Assembly (NCBI RefSeq): GCF_035481675.1
Contig: NZ_JAYJJW010000001.1
Span: 744,001-808,000 of the forward strand
Source of the DNA: Alteriqipengyuania_B sp035481675
Lineage (GTDB): Bacteria; Pseudomonadota; Alphaproteobacteria; Sphingomonadales; Sphingomonadaceae
Length of the DNA: 64,000 bases
Direction: 5' to 3'
The translations under genes were made by a program, and so were the position numbers. Below the pieces are notes generated by a model that was not told the DNA's origin, made no database searches, and saw only the letters and a program-made list of their open reading frames with translations. This document shows positions 1 to 8,098 of the stretch, one piece after another (position 1 is the stretch's first letter; every line of letters begins with the position of its first letter).

Positions 1-22
1 GGCCCGACATCGCTGCCGGGCC
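1..22 (-). terminator. Candidate terminator stem for the small membrane-protein gene
   Basis: On the minus strand, 25 bases after the stop of the gene at 48-320, the arms GGCCCG and CGGGCC can pair around a ten-base loop. The position suits an intrinsic terminator, but the T-run that would follow lies beyond the left edge, so this is only a candidate. Confidence 0.35.
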
Positions 23-47
23 TTTCGAAACTTGTTGTTCCGTTGGA

Positions 48-320
48 TCAGACGGAGACGGGAACTTCGTCGTCATCGTCGTCGGAAAGCAGGATGATCG
101 CACCCACGATCGCTGCCAGGCCGAGCAGTGCGGGAAGCAGCCAGTTCATGCCGGCAGCTTCTTCTTCCATGCCGATCGGCAGGACGCAGCCGTCAGCACC
201 CTGACAATTTACGCGCGATTCAATCTGGCTCTGCGCATTTGCCTGGATCGGCAAAAGCGTCGAGGTGGCGAGAAAAGCTGCCGCTACGGAAGCCCTCGTA
301 ATCTTGTTGGTCTTTGTCAT
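48..320 (-). CDS. Small exported or membrane protein with acidic C-terminal tail
   Basis: A 90-residue protein. The ATG at 320 is preferred over upstream starts because AAGGAAGGG lies just before it. It has an N-terminal signal-like hydrophobic segment ending in ANA (about residues 10-28), then two cysteines (CQGADGC), then a second hydrophobic segment (about 58-78) running straight into a run of five Asp and one Glu and ending EVPVSV. This layout recurs in small alphaproteobacterial proteins of unknown function. The end is not a PEP-CTERM signal: there is no PEP motif before the helix and the tail is acidic instead of basic. If the signal is cleaved, the product would be a periplasmic or inner-membrane peptide with its charged tail on one face. 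No function is assigned. Confidence 0.75.
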   Translation of the reverse strand: MTKTNKITRASVAAAFLATSTLLPIQANAQSQIESRVNCQGADGCVLPIGMEEEAAGMNWLLPALLGLAAIVGAIILLSDDDDDEVPVSV

Positions 321-622
321 TCCATCCCTTCCTTTTCGTATCTCTATTATCCAAACCCGCATTTTCGCTTTGTAGACGAACGATCAGGGCCGGCGGTAGC
401 TGCGTGCTAACCCTCCTAAAGCTACAACCGCATGAAAGTTCCAGAGAAATCGAAAGAAATTTGAGCTTCCGCATTCAGCCGTGGTTTTGCTGCCACAGCC
501 CATGAAAAAGCAGAAGTTTCTTTCACTGTTTGGGAACGCTGGTGGGTGGAGACTGTTTGAGCGGTGAAGGCGGTTTCCCGATCCAGCTGCGTGGTGAATT
601 GAAACCCAACAGGAGAATAACA
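321..622. promoter_or_regulatory. Divergent intergenic region, no gene seen
   Basis: About 300 bases separate the two outward-facing genes at 48-320 and 623-1084, so promoters for both should lie here. On the minus strand there is a GATAAT at 351-346, a plausible -10 about 26 bases upstream of the small gene's ATG, but with no good -35. On the plus strand only the ribosome-binding site AGGAG at 611-615 is clear. No convincing RNA gene or terminator was found. The short frames inside it have no start context. Confidence 0.35.
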
Positions 623-1084
623 ATGAAAAAAGCTCTTTTTGCAGCTGGCGCGTGTGCGCTGGGTATCGCGTTTTCTTCGGCAGCGGCCGCACAGACCGCA
701 CCGATGGGCGCTGAAATTTATGGCCAGACCGTTCAGGTCCGCTTTGCCGACGGCACCACCAACAATGTGATGTTCATGCAGAATGGCACGGCGACCATCC
801 GCTCGATGGACGGTATGTCCATGCCTGCAACCTGGGCCGTTCGCGGTGGCGACCTGTGCCTGATGGCCGGCGGTGCCGAAGAATGCTGGGACTACAACAA
901 CCGCTTCGTGGCCGGCCAGGCCATGCCGATGATGAGCAGCTGCGGCGCCGCTTCACAGTGGACCGCCCTCGGCGTGAACAACATTGCCCCCCCGCCCCCG
1001 CCGCCTGTGCGTACGCAGCCGGCCCCGGCTCCTGCACCGGCCCCGATGCCGGCACCCGCGCCCCGCGTGGGCGAACGCGGCTGA
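623..1084 (+). CDS. Exported protein with proline/alanine-rich C-terminus, unknown function
   Basis: 153 residues. The ATG at 623 follows AGGAG by seven bases; the longer reading frame from 530 lacks such a site. A signal peptide is clear (MKK, hydrophobic core, AAAA-Q, cleavage near residue 23). The mature domain (about 24-115) is Met/Gly-rich with three Cys (in LCLM, EECW, SSCG) that could form disulphides. It resembles small sphingomonad exported proteins in which a sugar- or metal-binding-like beta domain is followed by a P/A-rich tail (about 120-148), here repeated PAPAPAP. The tail may span the cell wall. It lies eight bases before the L,D-transpeptidase gene and is probably co-transcribed, hinting at an envelope role. 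No named family was recognised. Confidence 0.7.
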   Translation: MKKALFAAGACALGIAFSSAAAAQTAPMGAEIYGQTVQVRFADGTTNNVMFMQNGTATIRSMDGMSMPATWAVRGGDLCLMAGGAEECWDYNNRFVAGQAMPMMSSCGAASQWTALGVNNIAPPPPPPVRTQPAPAPAPAPMPAPAPRVGERG

Positions 1085-1092
1085 GGTAAAAC

Positions 1093-2307
1093 TTGCAACG
1101 CAAGACCTTTATAACCGTAGCATTGGCCGGCGCGCTCCTGAGTGCGCCGGCCTTTGCCGATTCCGCCGGTAACGCCCTCAGCCTCGCTGCGCGGCCCGGC
1201 GAGACGGAAATGTATTACGTCGACAGCGAGCTGAAACCCGGCCCGCGCGTCTCGGCAAGCAACGACAATGCGATCCTGCGCGACCTGCGCCGCGCCGCGG
1301 AGGCATTCGATGCGGATTGGGGCGACCTCCCCCAATCGACCCTGAGCGAAGGCGAGGCCCTTCGGGCAGGCGACCGATCCGTCCGGGTGGCGCAGCTGCG
1401 CCAGCGTCTCGGCTTGTCCGCTGGGACCGGCTTCGATGCCGAACTGGCCGCACGGGTCCGCGATTATCGCAAGGCCCATGGTTTGCCGGCTGCTGCTGTC
1501 GTCGATGCAGACATGATCCGCGCGCTCAATCGCGGACACAGCTATTACAAGCGCAAGATCGATTTGAATATCGAACGGCTCGAGGCGATTCCCGCCGATC
1601 CGGGCGAGCGATACATCGTCGTCGATAGCGCGGCACAGATCCTGACGATGTACGAGGATGGCAAGCCGGTCGGCACCATGCGCGTGGTCGTCGGCAAGGA
1701 AACCGATCCCACGCCGATGATGGCCGGCCTGATCCGCTATTCCGAAGTGCGACCCTTCTGGAACGTCCCGCCCGACCTAGTGCGGCGGAATATCGCGCCG
1801 AAGGTGCTGGCCCAGGGCCTGCCCTATATCGAGCGCACCGGCTTCCAGCCCCTGTCGGACTGGACGGAAGAGGCCGAGCCGCTGGACCCGAAGAAGGTCG
1901 ACTGGCAGGCCGTGGCCGATGGCGACTTCGATTTGCGCGTCCGGCAACTGCCCGGCCCCGGCAACGGCATGGGCGACATCAAGTTCATGTTCCCCAATCC
2001 GCTCGGAATCTACTTGCACGACACGCCGTCGCGCGAGCTGTTTACCGAGGACATGCGCGCATTCAGCGCAGGCTGCGTAAGGCTGCAGGACGCGCCGCGC
2101 CTCGCCCGGTGGCTACATGACGGGGAGAAACCAGGCGAAGGTAGCGACGAGGCATCCCTGATGGTGCCCCTGCCGAAGCCCGTGCCGGTCTTCATCACCT
2201 ACCTGACCGCCGCGCCGGTCGACGGACGGATCGAATTTCGCGACGATTTCTACGGCCGCGACGCCCGGCTGATGTCGCGCGTCACGGCCGATTTCCTCGA
2301 CTTCTAG
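1093..2307 (+). CDS. L,D-transpeptidase, YcbB/LdtD-like (YkuD domain)
   Basis: 404 residues beginning at a TTG preceded by GAGGTAA; residues 1-22 are a signal peptide ending AFA, which supports this start. A peptidoglycan-binding domain occupies about 83-146 (VRVAQLRQRLGL). The YkuD catalytic domain follows at about 172-370, with His309 in HDTP and the nucleophile Cys328 in the SAGCVRL variant of the family's catalytic motif. A large insertion between them (VPPDLVRRNIAPKVL and beyond) is typical of the YcbB branch. Such enzymes form 3-3 cross-links in peptidoglycan in the periplasm, or attach lipoproteins; which of these applies here is inferred from branch similarity only. It converges on the VIT/VWA gene, with 18 bases between the stops. 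Confidence 0.9.
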   Translation: MQRKTFITVALAGALLSAPAFADSAGNALSLAARPGETEMYYVDSELKPGPRVSASNDNAILRDLRRAAEAFDADWGDLPQSTLSEGEALRAGDRSVRVAQLRQRLGLSAGTGFDAELAARVRDYRKAHGLPAAAVVDADMIRALNRGHSYYKRKIDLNIERLEAIPADPGERYIVVDSAAQILTMYEDGKPVGTMRVVVGKETDPTPMMAGLIRYSEVRPFWNVPPDLVRRNIAPKVLAQGLPYIERTGFQPLSDWTEEAEPLDPKKVDWQAVADGDFDLRVRQLPGPGNGMGDIKFMFPNPLGIYLHDTPSRELFTEDMRAFSAGCVRLQDAPRLARWLHDGEKPGEGSDEASLMVPLPKPVPVFITYLTAAPVDGRIEFRDDFYGRDARLMSRVTADFLDF

Positions 2308-2325
2308 ACCGCCGCCCCCTCTGGA

Positions 2326-5268
2326 TCAGTCGATTTCGACCGTTCCCACGAGCCGGCGCCCGTCCTCGCTGGGCAGCATTTCCACGTCGATCAGCTCCTC
2401 GCTTTGCTGCGGGGTAGCGAAGTTGCGGATAATCCGCACCGTCGCGGTCGACGGACCGTTCGGATTTCGCCGGTCGGCAGCGTAGGTGTCGAGCTCGATC
2501 CGGTACGTCCCGTCGGGCGCCTTGCGGATCATGAACTCTTCCGGGCCGTAACCCTGCGTCACGTCGTGCAGGTAACGCGCGCCCTCCTTCGAAGTGCGGT
2601 TGCTGTAGCCAATCTCCTGCCCGTCCGGCTGGCGGACCCACAGGTCCAGATCGGTGCGCGGCGTGTTCCATTGCACCACCACCCGCATGTCGAGCGGCAG
2701 GGCGGCGATGAACTTGTCGTCCAGCGCCACGCCGAGGTCCCGCCCGCCGAGCGCGACGATAATCGCGTTTGCCTCTGCCAGGGCATATTCGTTGACCCGG
2801 CCGTATTCGTCCGGCCAGCGCTTCATGCCCGCATCGACGAACAGTTGGAGCGATTTCTGCAGGTTGGCGCGATTGTTCATCGCCCGGCCGCGCTTGGCAT
2901 AGGCGTCAGCCAGGGCAAGCAGCGGATGGGGCCGTTCGGCTTCGCGCTCGACCAGCTGTTCCAGCAGCCAGATCGCGCGATCCGGATCGCCATACCGCAG
3001 CAGGCGCTGGGCGACGATGAACAGCGTCTGGTTGTCGCGCGCCGGTAATTCGAGCGCAGCCTCTGCTGCACGCAAGGCTTCCTGCTTGCGCCCGTTCGAC
3101 CAGTGCCACTCGGCCAGGTCGAGGTAGAATAGCGGCAGGTCCCCGTTTTCCTTCGCGGTGTCTGCCACCGCATCGGCCCAATTGTCGCCCGCAGCGTCCC
3201 AAGCCGCAATGTAAGGCCGGTCTGCGGCCCATTCCGCGGTTTCGATGGCGCCGTCTTCCGCGTATTCCACTCCATTTGCCGTGGCCTGGCGGAAACCGAA
3301 CTCCGCCTCGGGTTCGGCGACGTCGACCGTGGTGACCCGCTCGACTGCGGACTGAGTGCGCGCACCGCCGGTCACGATGATGTTCGAGGCGTCCTGCGGC
3401 GGAGGCGGAGCGACCGGCGGCGGCGGTGCCATGCGCGCCGGTGGCGGCGGAGGGGGAGGCGGCGGCGCGGGCGGCGGGGGTGCCCGTCGTTCATCCATCG
3501 CCGCTTCCTCCACCATGGCGACAGGCACCGGCGGCGGCGGAACGCCCGGATTTCCCATGTCGGCGGGAGCCTTGCCGGTCTCCCACCACTCCTTGCGCTG
3601 TTCCCACATGGCGACGATGTTTTCGTAGAATGCCCGGTCGCGCCGCGCATCGAATTCCGCGCGCTGGCGCTTGATCGCGTCAAATTGCTGGCGGAGCGCC
3701 TTGGGATAGGTTTCGGGCGGCGTGAACCCGCTCTCGACATAATCTTCCGGCGTTTCGAGCACGATGAAGCTCACGCCCGGGGTCGCGACGGACCAGCGCC
3801 GCGCTTCCTCGGCCAATTCCTCGATGGTCATGGAATCGCGCACCGTCGCGAGCCGCTGAGCGGCCCAGAGCGCACCGGGCGCGGCAAAATTTGGCACCGC
3901 CATGCGGTTTACGGGGATCATGCGTCCGTTGACCTGCAGGCGGCCGTCGGTCGGCATCGGCCCGACCAGGCGATAGCGGCCTTCCCCGGCCGGCAGGCTG
4001 CGCGTTTCGATCGCCACTTTCTCTCCGTCAGTGACCAAGGGGATGGCGCTCGGCGACATCAACAGGTCGATCGCCTTGTCGTCGTTCACGGCGCTCAGGT
4101 CCAAAAAGGCCCCGCCCATACGCCGCGCCTCTGCCTCCAGCCACGGCTTGTCGGCCTCCCCGCCGGACGTCACGAAGCTCACGCGGCACGGCGTCCCGCC
4201 AAGCCCGCGACGCTGACCTATCGTGGCACGTCCGTCGGAGAAGACCACGCAGGTCCCGCTGGTGTCCCTGATCGGGGTCGCGAGGTACTCGTAGCTCGTC
4301 CCGCCGGCGTAGCGGACGGCTTTCAGCGTGTCGGCCACGTTGCGCGCATCGACTTCGATCGCCTCGTCGCCCCGGCTGTCGAACAACTGGATCGTGACCT
4401 TGCGCGCATCGAGGCGGCGGGCGAGGCGCTCTACCAATTCGGCTTCGCGCTTCAGCTCGTCGTCGAGCCGCGAGACCGAGCGGTCCCACATGATAACCAA
4501 GTTGTCGCGCCCGGCTTCCGGCGCGGGCGGCAAGTCGCCGGTAAGTTCGAAAAACTGACCCTCGCCAGGGTGCTGGCTCAGGGTCAGGCCGTCGGCTGGC
4601 TCTGCGGTGAAGCGGATGGTGCCTTCGACCTCGCCCGCTCCGGCGCGATAGACCCACGCGCCGCCATCCTGCGTCCAGGCAAAATCGCGGCCCGGCGCGC
4701 TGTCCACGCCGCGAACGCGCATCGTAATGGCACCCACCTGCCCGCTATCGAGCGGCAGGATGTATTCGCCGTTCGCATCGAGCGGACTGGAGAAACGGAT
4801 CCGGATGGTGCGACCCTGCCGCGGGAAGATTGGATAGACCCGGCTTTCGAACCTGTCGGAGTAATCGACTTCGGCAAGGCCCGGATCGATCCGGCGGACG
4901 ACCCTGCGTTCGAATGCCTCGCGGGCACGGTCGCGGCTCTGGAGGACGCCGTCGATCATTTCCCCGCCAACGTCGAGCGCATAGCCGGTGACGACGCTGC
5001 CTTCGGGCAGGGTCAGGCCGAATTCTCCCTCCAGCGTCTCGTTGCCGGGGTTCTCGAACCGCACGGTCATTTCGGTCATGGCGAGGCCGCCGCGGCGCGT
5101 CACCTCGATATCCAGCGAGGCGATCTGCAGCTGCTTGCTGTCCTCGCCCACGACCCCGTCGACGCGGGCGCTTAGCGCGGGTGAGGCGCGCTGGTCCTGT
5201 GCACTGGCCATGATCGGCAGGCTCCCCGCGATGGCCATCAGCGACACGAGCGATACGAAACGACGCAT
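2326..5268 (-). CDS. Exported VIT and VWA domain protein with proline-rich linker and DUF2135-like C-terminus
   Basis: 980 residues; the ATG at 5268 follows GGGGAGAG and begins a signal peptide (about 1-23, ASAQ). A VIT domain spans about 35-165 (EVTRRGGLAMTEMTVRF, SRDRAREAFER, and the EVDYSDRFESRVYPIFP stretch). A von Willebrand A domain follows at about 255-400, with MIDAS residues visible as D262-S264-S266 (WDRSVSR), a Thr in AGGTSY and Asp345 in FSDG. Residues 577-624 are almost all proline, followed by NIIVTGGARTQ, which looks like the TonB box or plug start of sphingomonad receptors. TPR-like helices come next, then a DUF2135-type beta domain near 860-970 (WNTPRTDLDLWVRQPDG). Related VIT/VWA proteins act as large envelope adhesins or scaffolds. 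No LPXTG-type or PEP-CTERM signal is present at its C-terminus. Confidence 0.85.
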   Translation of the reverse strand: MRRFVSLVSLMAIAGSLPIMASAQDQRASPALSARVDGVVGEDSKQLQIASLDIEVTRRGGLAMTEMTVRFENPGNETLEGEFGLTLPEGSVVTGYALDVGGEMIDGVLQSRDRAREAFERRVVRRIDPGLAEVDYSDRFESRVYPIFPRQGRTIRIRFSSPLDANGEYILPLDSGQVGAITMRVRGVDSAPGRDFAWTQDGGAWVYRAGAGEVEGTIRFTAEPADGLTLSQHPGEGQFFELTGDLPPAPEAGRDNLVIMWDRSVSRLDDELKREAELVERLARRLDARKVTIQLFDSRGDEAIEVDARNVADTLKAVRYAGGTSYEYLATPIRDTSGTCVVFSDGRATIGQRRGLGGTPCRVSFVTSGGEADKPWLEAEARRMGGAFLDLSAVNDDKAIDLLMSPSAIPLVTDGEKVAIETRSLPAGEGRYRLVGPMPTDGRLQVNGRMIPVNRMAVPNFAAPGALWAAQRLATVRDSMTIEELAEEARRWSVATPGVSFIVLETPEDYVESGFTPPETYPKALRQQFDAIKRQRAEFDARRDRAFYENIVAMWEQRKEWWETGKAPADMGNPGVPPPPVPVAMVEEAAMDERRAPPPPAPPPPPPPPPARMAPPPPVAPPPPQDASNIIVTGGARTQSAVERVTTVDVAEPEAEFGFRQATANGVEYAEDGAIETAEWAADRPYIAAWDAAGDNWADAVADTAKENGDLPLFYLDLAEWHWSNGRKQEALRAAEAALELPARDNQTLFIVAQRLLRYGDPDRAIWLLEQLVEREAERPHPLLALADAYAKRGRAMNNRANLQKSLQLFVDAGMKRWPDEYGRVNEYALAEANAIIVALGGRDLGVALDDKFIAALPLDMRVVVQWNTPRTDLDLWVRQPDGQEIGYSNRTSKEGARYLHDVTQGYGPEEFMIRKAPDGTYRIELDTYAADRRNPNGPSTATVRIIRNFATPQQSEELIDVEMLPSEDGRRLVGTVEID

Positions 5269-5328
5269 GGAACTCTCCCCTGTTCGGTTCCGCACTGAAT
5301 TGGCGCGCGAAAATGAACCGGATGTGAA

Positions 5329-5347
5329 GATGATACAAAATATCATC
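5329..5347. promoter_or_regulatory. Perfect inverted repeat between the VIT/VWA gene and purF
   Basis: GATGATA and TATCATC face each other around CAAAA, giving a perfect seven-base dyad in the divergent intergenic region. It lies 61 bases upstream of the VIT/VWA start and 116 upstream of purF, in a locally AT-rich patch. That fits an operator for a dimeric regulator, but no regulator is identified. Confidence 0.35.
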
Positions 5348-5462
5348 AGGTGCAAGCCCGGCCCTGCAAAACTAGTCGGGCGAAGCGCTGTCACAGGGTT
5401 GTAATCTCTCACGGGAACGCCCATTGGCAAGCGCGCTGGACACAGGCTTCGCGGGCGGCCCG

Positions 5463-6935
5463 ATGACGAACAACCATCCATTTCATGACGAGAACGGCGA
5501 CAGCCTGCGCGAGGAGTGCGGCGTATTCGGCGTGATCGGTGCGGACGATGCGGCGGCCATCACCGCGCTCGGCCTTCACGCCCTGCAGCATCGCGGGCAG
5601 GAAGCGGTCGGCATCTGTTCGTACAACGGCAGCGAATTCACCGCGCGCCGCGGGCTCGGCCACGTGGCGGCCAACTTCTCCACCGAAGAAGCGATTGCCG
5701 AGCTGCCGGGCCACATGGCCGCCGGGCACGTACGCTACTCCACGACCGGCGGCTCCGGCTTGCGCAACGTGCAGCCGCTCTACGCCGAGCTTGCCAGCGG
5801 CGGTTTCGCGGTCAGCCACAACGGCAATATCTCGAACGCCATGACCTTGCGCCAGGAACTGGTGGAAAAGGGCGCGATCTTCCAGTCGACCAGCGACACC
5901 GAGGTGATCATCCACCTCGTCGCGACGAGCCGCTATCCGACCATGCTCGACCGCCTGATCGATGCGCTCCGGCTCGTCGAGGGCGCCTATGCGCTGGTCG
6001 TGATGACCCCGCGCGGCATGGCTGCCTGCCGCGATCCGCTCGGCATCAGGCCGCTTGTCATGGGCAGGATGGGCGACGCGGTGATCTTCGCCAGCGAAAC
6101 CGTGGCGCTCGACGTCGTCGGCGCTGAATTCGAACGCGAGGTGGAGCCCGGCGAATTGCTCGAAATCGACTTCGACGGCACTATCCGCAGCCATCGCCCC
6201 TTCGGCAACCCCGCCCCGCGGCCCTGCATTTTCGAGCATGTCTATTTCAGCCGCCCCGACAGCTATTTCGCCGGCCAGTCGGTGTACGAAGCGCGCAAGG
6301 CCATCGGTGCGGAACTCGCACGGGAAAAGCCGGTGGAGGCGGATATCGTCGTGCCCGTACCCGACAGCGGCGTCCCGGCTGCCATCGGCTACGCGCAGGA
6401 AAGCGGCGTTCCGTTCGAACTCGGCATCATCCGCTCCCACTATGTCGGGCGGACCTTCATCCAGCCTTCGGACAGCGCCCGCAATGCCGGGGTGAAGCGC
6501 AAGCACAACGCCAACCGAGTGCTGGTGGAAGGCAAGCGCGTCGTGCTGATCGACGACAGTATCGTGCGCGGCACCACCAGCCTCAAGATCGTGCAGATGA
6601 TGCGCGATGCAGGCGCGAAGGAAGTGCATTTCCGCGTCGCCAGCCCGCCGACCAACCACAGCTGTTTCTACGGCGTCGACACGCCCGAACGCTCGAAGCT
6701 CCTCGCCGCACGGATGGACGTGGATGCCATGTGCGAATTCATCCAGGCGGACAGCCTCGCTTTCGTGTCGATCGACGGGCTTTACCGCGCGGTGGGTCGC
6801 AAGGGGCGCGACAGCGGCTGCCCACAATATTGCGACGCGTGCTTCACCGGCGACTACCCGACCAGCCTGACCGACCTTGAGCGCAAGCGCGACGCGGACG
6901 ACCAGCTCGGCCTGCCGATGGGCAAGGTGGCATGA
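5463..6935 (+). CDS. purF: Amidophosphoribosyltransferase
   Basis: 490 residues. Catalyses the first committed step of purine synthesis, making phosphoribosylamine from PRPP and glutamine. The ATG at 5463 is preferred to the TTG at 5424 because it leaves the 19-residue propeptide before Cys20 (REECGVFGVIG) usual for the Bacillus/alphaproteobacterial type, which is cleaved to expose the N-terminal nucleophile. The glutaminase half runs to about residue 245 and the phosphoribosyltransferase half follows, with the PRPP loop VVLIDDSIVRGTT. The C-terminal CPQYCDACFTGDYP supplies cysteines of the 4Fe-4S cluster found in this subclass. It overlaps the next gene by four bases (ATGA). Confidence 0.97.
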   Translation: MTNNHPFHDENGDSLREECGVFGVIGADDAAAITALGLHALQHRGQEAVGICSYNGSEFTARRGLGHVAANFSTEEAIAELPGHMAAGHVRYSTTGGSGLRNVQPLYAELASGGFAVSHNGNISNAMTLRQELVEKGAIFQSTSDTEVIIHLVATSRYPTMLDRLIDALRLVEGAYALVVMTPRGMAACRDPLGIRPLVMGRMGDAVIFASETVALDVVGAEFEREVEPGELLEIDFDGTIRSHRPFGNPAPRPCIFEHVYFSRPDSYFAGQSVYEARKAIGAELAREKPVEADIVVPVPDSGVPAAIGYAQESGVPFELGIIRSHYVGRTFIQPSDSARNAGVKRKHNANRVLVEGKRVVLIDDSIVRGTTSLKIVQMMRDAGAKEVHFRVASPPTNHSCFYGVDTPERSKLLAARMDVDAMCEFIQADSLAFVSIDGLYRAVGRKGRDSGCPQYCDACFTGDYPTSLTDLERKRDADDQLGLPMGKVA

Positions 6936-7645
6936 GCGACGCTCTGGCAGGGCAAACCGCGCTCGTCACCGGTGCGAGCAAGGGGATCGGCGCCGCCATC
7001 GCCCGCGAACTGGGTGCGCGCGGCGCGCATGTAATCCTGACTGCGCGCAACGCAGCCGGCCTGGAAGAGGTCGAACAGGCCATTCACGATGCCGGCGGCA
7101 GTGCGACCATCGCGCCGCTCGACCTGTCCGAAAGCGATGGTGTCGCCCGCCTGGCGCAGGCCATTTCCGGACGGTGGGACACGCTCGATATTCTCGTCAT
7201 TTGCGCAGCTTACCTGCCGAACCTGTCGCCCGTTACCCAGATCGACGGCAAGGAATTCAGCAAGGCGATGACGGTCAACGTGCTGGCCACGCAAAGCCTG
7301 CTCGCCGCGTTCGATCCGATGCTGAAGCGCAGCGGCAACGCCCGCGTCATCGGACTGACCAGCAGTGTCGGGGAGACCCCGCGTGCCTATTGGAGCGCGT
7401 ACGGGGCCAGCAAGTCGGCATTCGACAATCTTCTCAGCGCCTATGGTGACGAAGTTGAGAAGATTTCGAAGGTGCGGGTGGCGACGATCGATCCCGGCGC
7501 AACGCGCACGGAAATGCGCGCCCGCGCCTATCCCGGCGAAGACCCGCAGACGGTGAAGCCACCGGAAACCGTGGCCGCCCACGTCGCGGATCTGCTCGAA
7601 AGCGATTTCGAAACCGGGCTGCGGCAAAGGGTTGATACGCCTTAA
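6932..7645 (+). CDS. Short-chain dehydrogenase/reductase
   Basis: 237 residues starting in an ATGA overlap with purF, so very likely translationally coupled. The Rossmann motif TGASKGIGAAIA lies near residue 14, the conserved LTSSVGE strand near 145 holds the catalytic Ser, and YGASKSA holds the Tyr/Lys pair. It is a classical SDR of normal length using NAD(P)H. Substrate is unknown; purF-SDR pairing is common in sphingomonads and does not itself imply a role in purine synthesis. Confidence 0.92.
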   Translation: MSDALAGQTALVTGASKGIGAAIARELGARGAHVILTARNAAGLEEVEQAIHDAGGSATIAPLDLSESDGVARLAQAISGRWDTLDILVICAAYLPNLSPVTQIDGKEFSKAMTVNVLATQSLLAAFDPMLKRSGNARVIGLTSSVGETPRAYWSAYGASKSAFDNLLSAYGDEVEKISKVRVATIDPGATRTEMRARAYPGEDPQTVKPPETVAAHVADLLESDFETGLRQRVDTP

Positions 7646-7753
7646 CCCTCTTGGGAAACCTCCGTGTAACGGCGGTAGCACGATATTAAGCACGGTTGCC
7701 GGATCGCCCCGATCCTTTGTTGTTGTGGCAGCCGAAGCTTGAGGACAGCCGCC

Positions 7754-8098
7754 ATGATGACGATCAGCTCCCCCGAACGTTACGAAATCGCCGCGCAGGA
7801 AGACCGCAGCGCGCCGCGCACGAAGCTCGCCATCCCCGCGCAGATGCGGGTAAGCGGCGGCCGCCGTTTCCAGACCGTGGTGCACGACCTGTCGCTGTCC
7901 GGTTTTTCCGCCACCTCGATCAATCGGATGGAGCCGGGATCGATGTGCTGGATGACCCTGCCGGGCCTCGAATCGCTGGCGGCTGAAGTGATCTGGTGGG
8001 AAGGCAACCTCGTCGGCTGCGCATTCCAGACGCTCCTCAGCCCGATCGTCCACGACAACATCCTGGCCCGCTATCGCGGCGACGGCGCTGCCCGCTGA
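7754..8098 (+). CDS. PilZ domain protein, putative c-di-GMP receptor
   Basis: 114 residues; the ATG at 7754 follows GAGGA by eight bases. It is a stand-alone PilZ domain. The two c-di-GMP binding motifs are intact: RxxxR as RSAPR near residue 18 and DxSxxG as DLSLSG near residue 50. PilZ proteins bind c-di-GMP and then act on motility, polysaccharide synthases or partner proteins. A diguanylate cyclase is at 56 kb and an EAL-type tail at the right edge, and the exopolysaccharide locus begins 12 kb away, so an effect on matrix production is possible but unproven. Its stop codon directly abuts the stop of the convergent hydrolase gene. Confidence 0.9.
   Translation: MMTISSPERYEIAAQEDRSAPRTKLAIPAQMRVSGGRRFQTVVHDLSLSGFSATSINRMEPGSMCWMTLPGLESLAAEVIWWEGNLVGCAFQTLLSPIVHDNILARYRGDGAAR

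Noticed and set aside
48..362. PEP-CTERM sorting signal at the end of the first small protein
   Set aside because: There is no PEP motif before the helix and the tail is DDDDDE instead of basic residues, so it is not an exosortase substrate by sequence.
3400..3500. A tandem repeat array of GGCGG units
   Set aside because: It is the polyproline coding stretch of the VIT/VWA protein and follows codon use, not an independent repeat element.
3685..5175. A 496-codon plus-strand frame antisense to the VIT/VWA gene
   Set aside because: No recognisable domain, no ribosome-binding site, and the minus-strand reading has clear VIT, VWA and signal peptide features.
5409..6827. A 472-codon minus-strand frame over purF
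   Set aside because: Antisense shadow of a certain gene; composition is His/Ala/Arg-rich without a family match.
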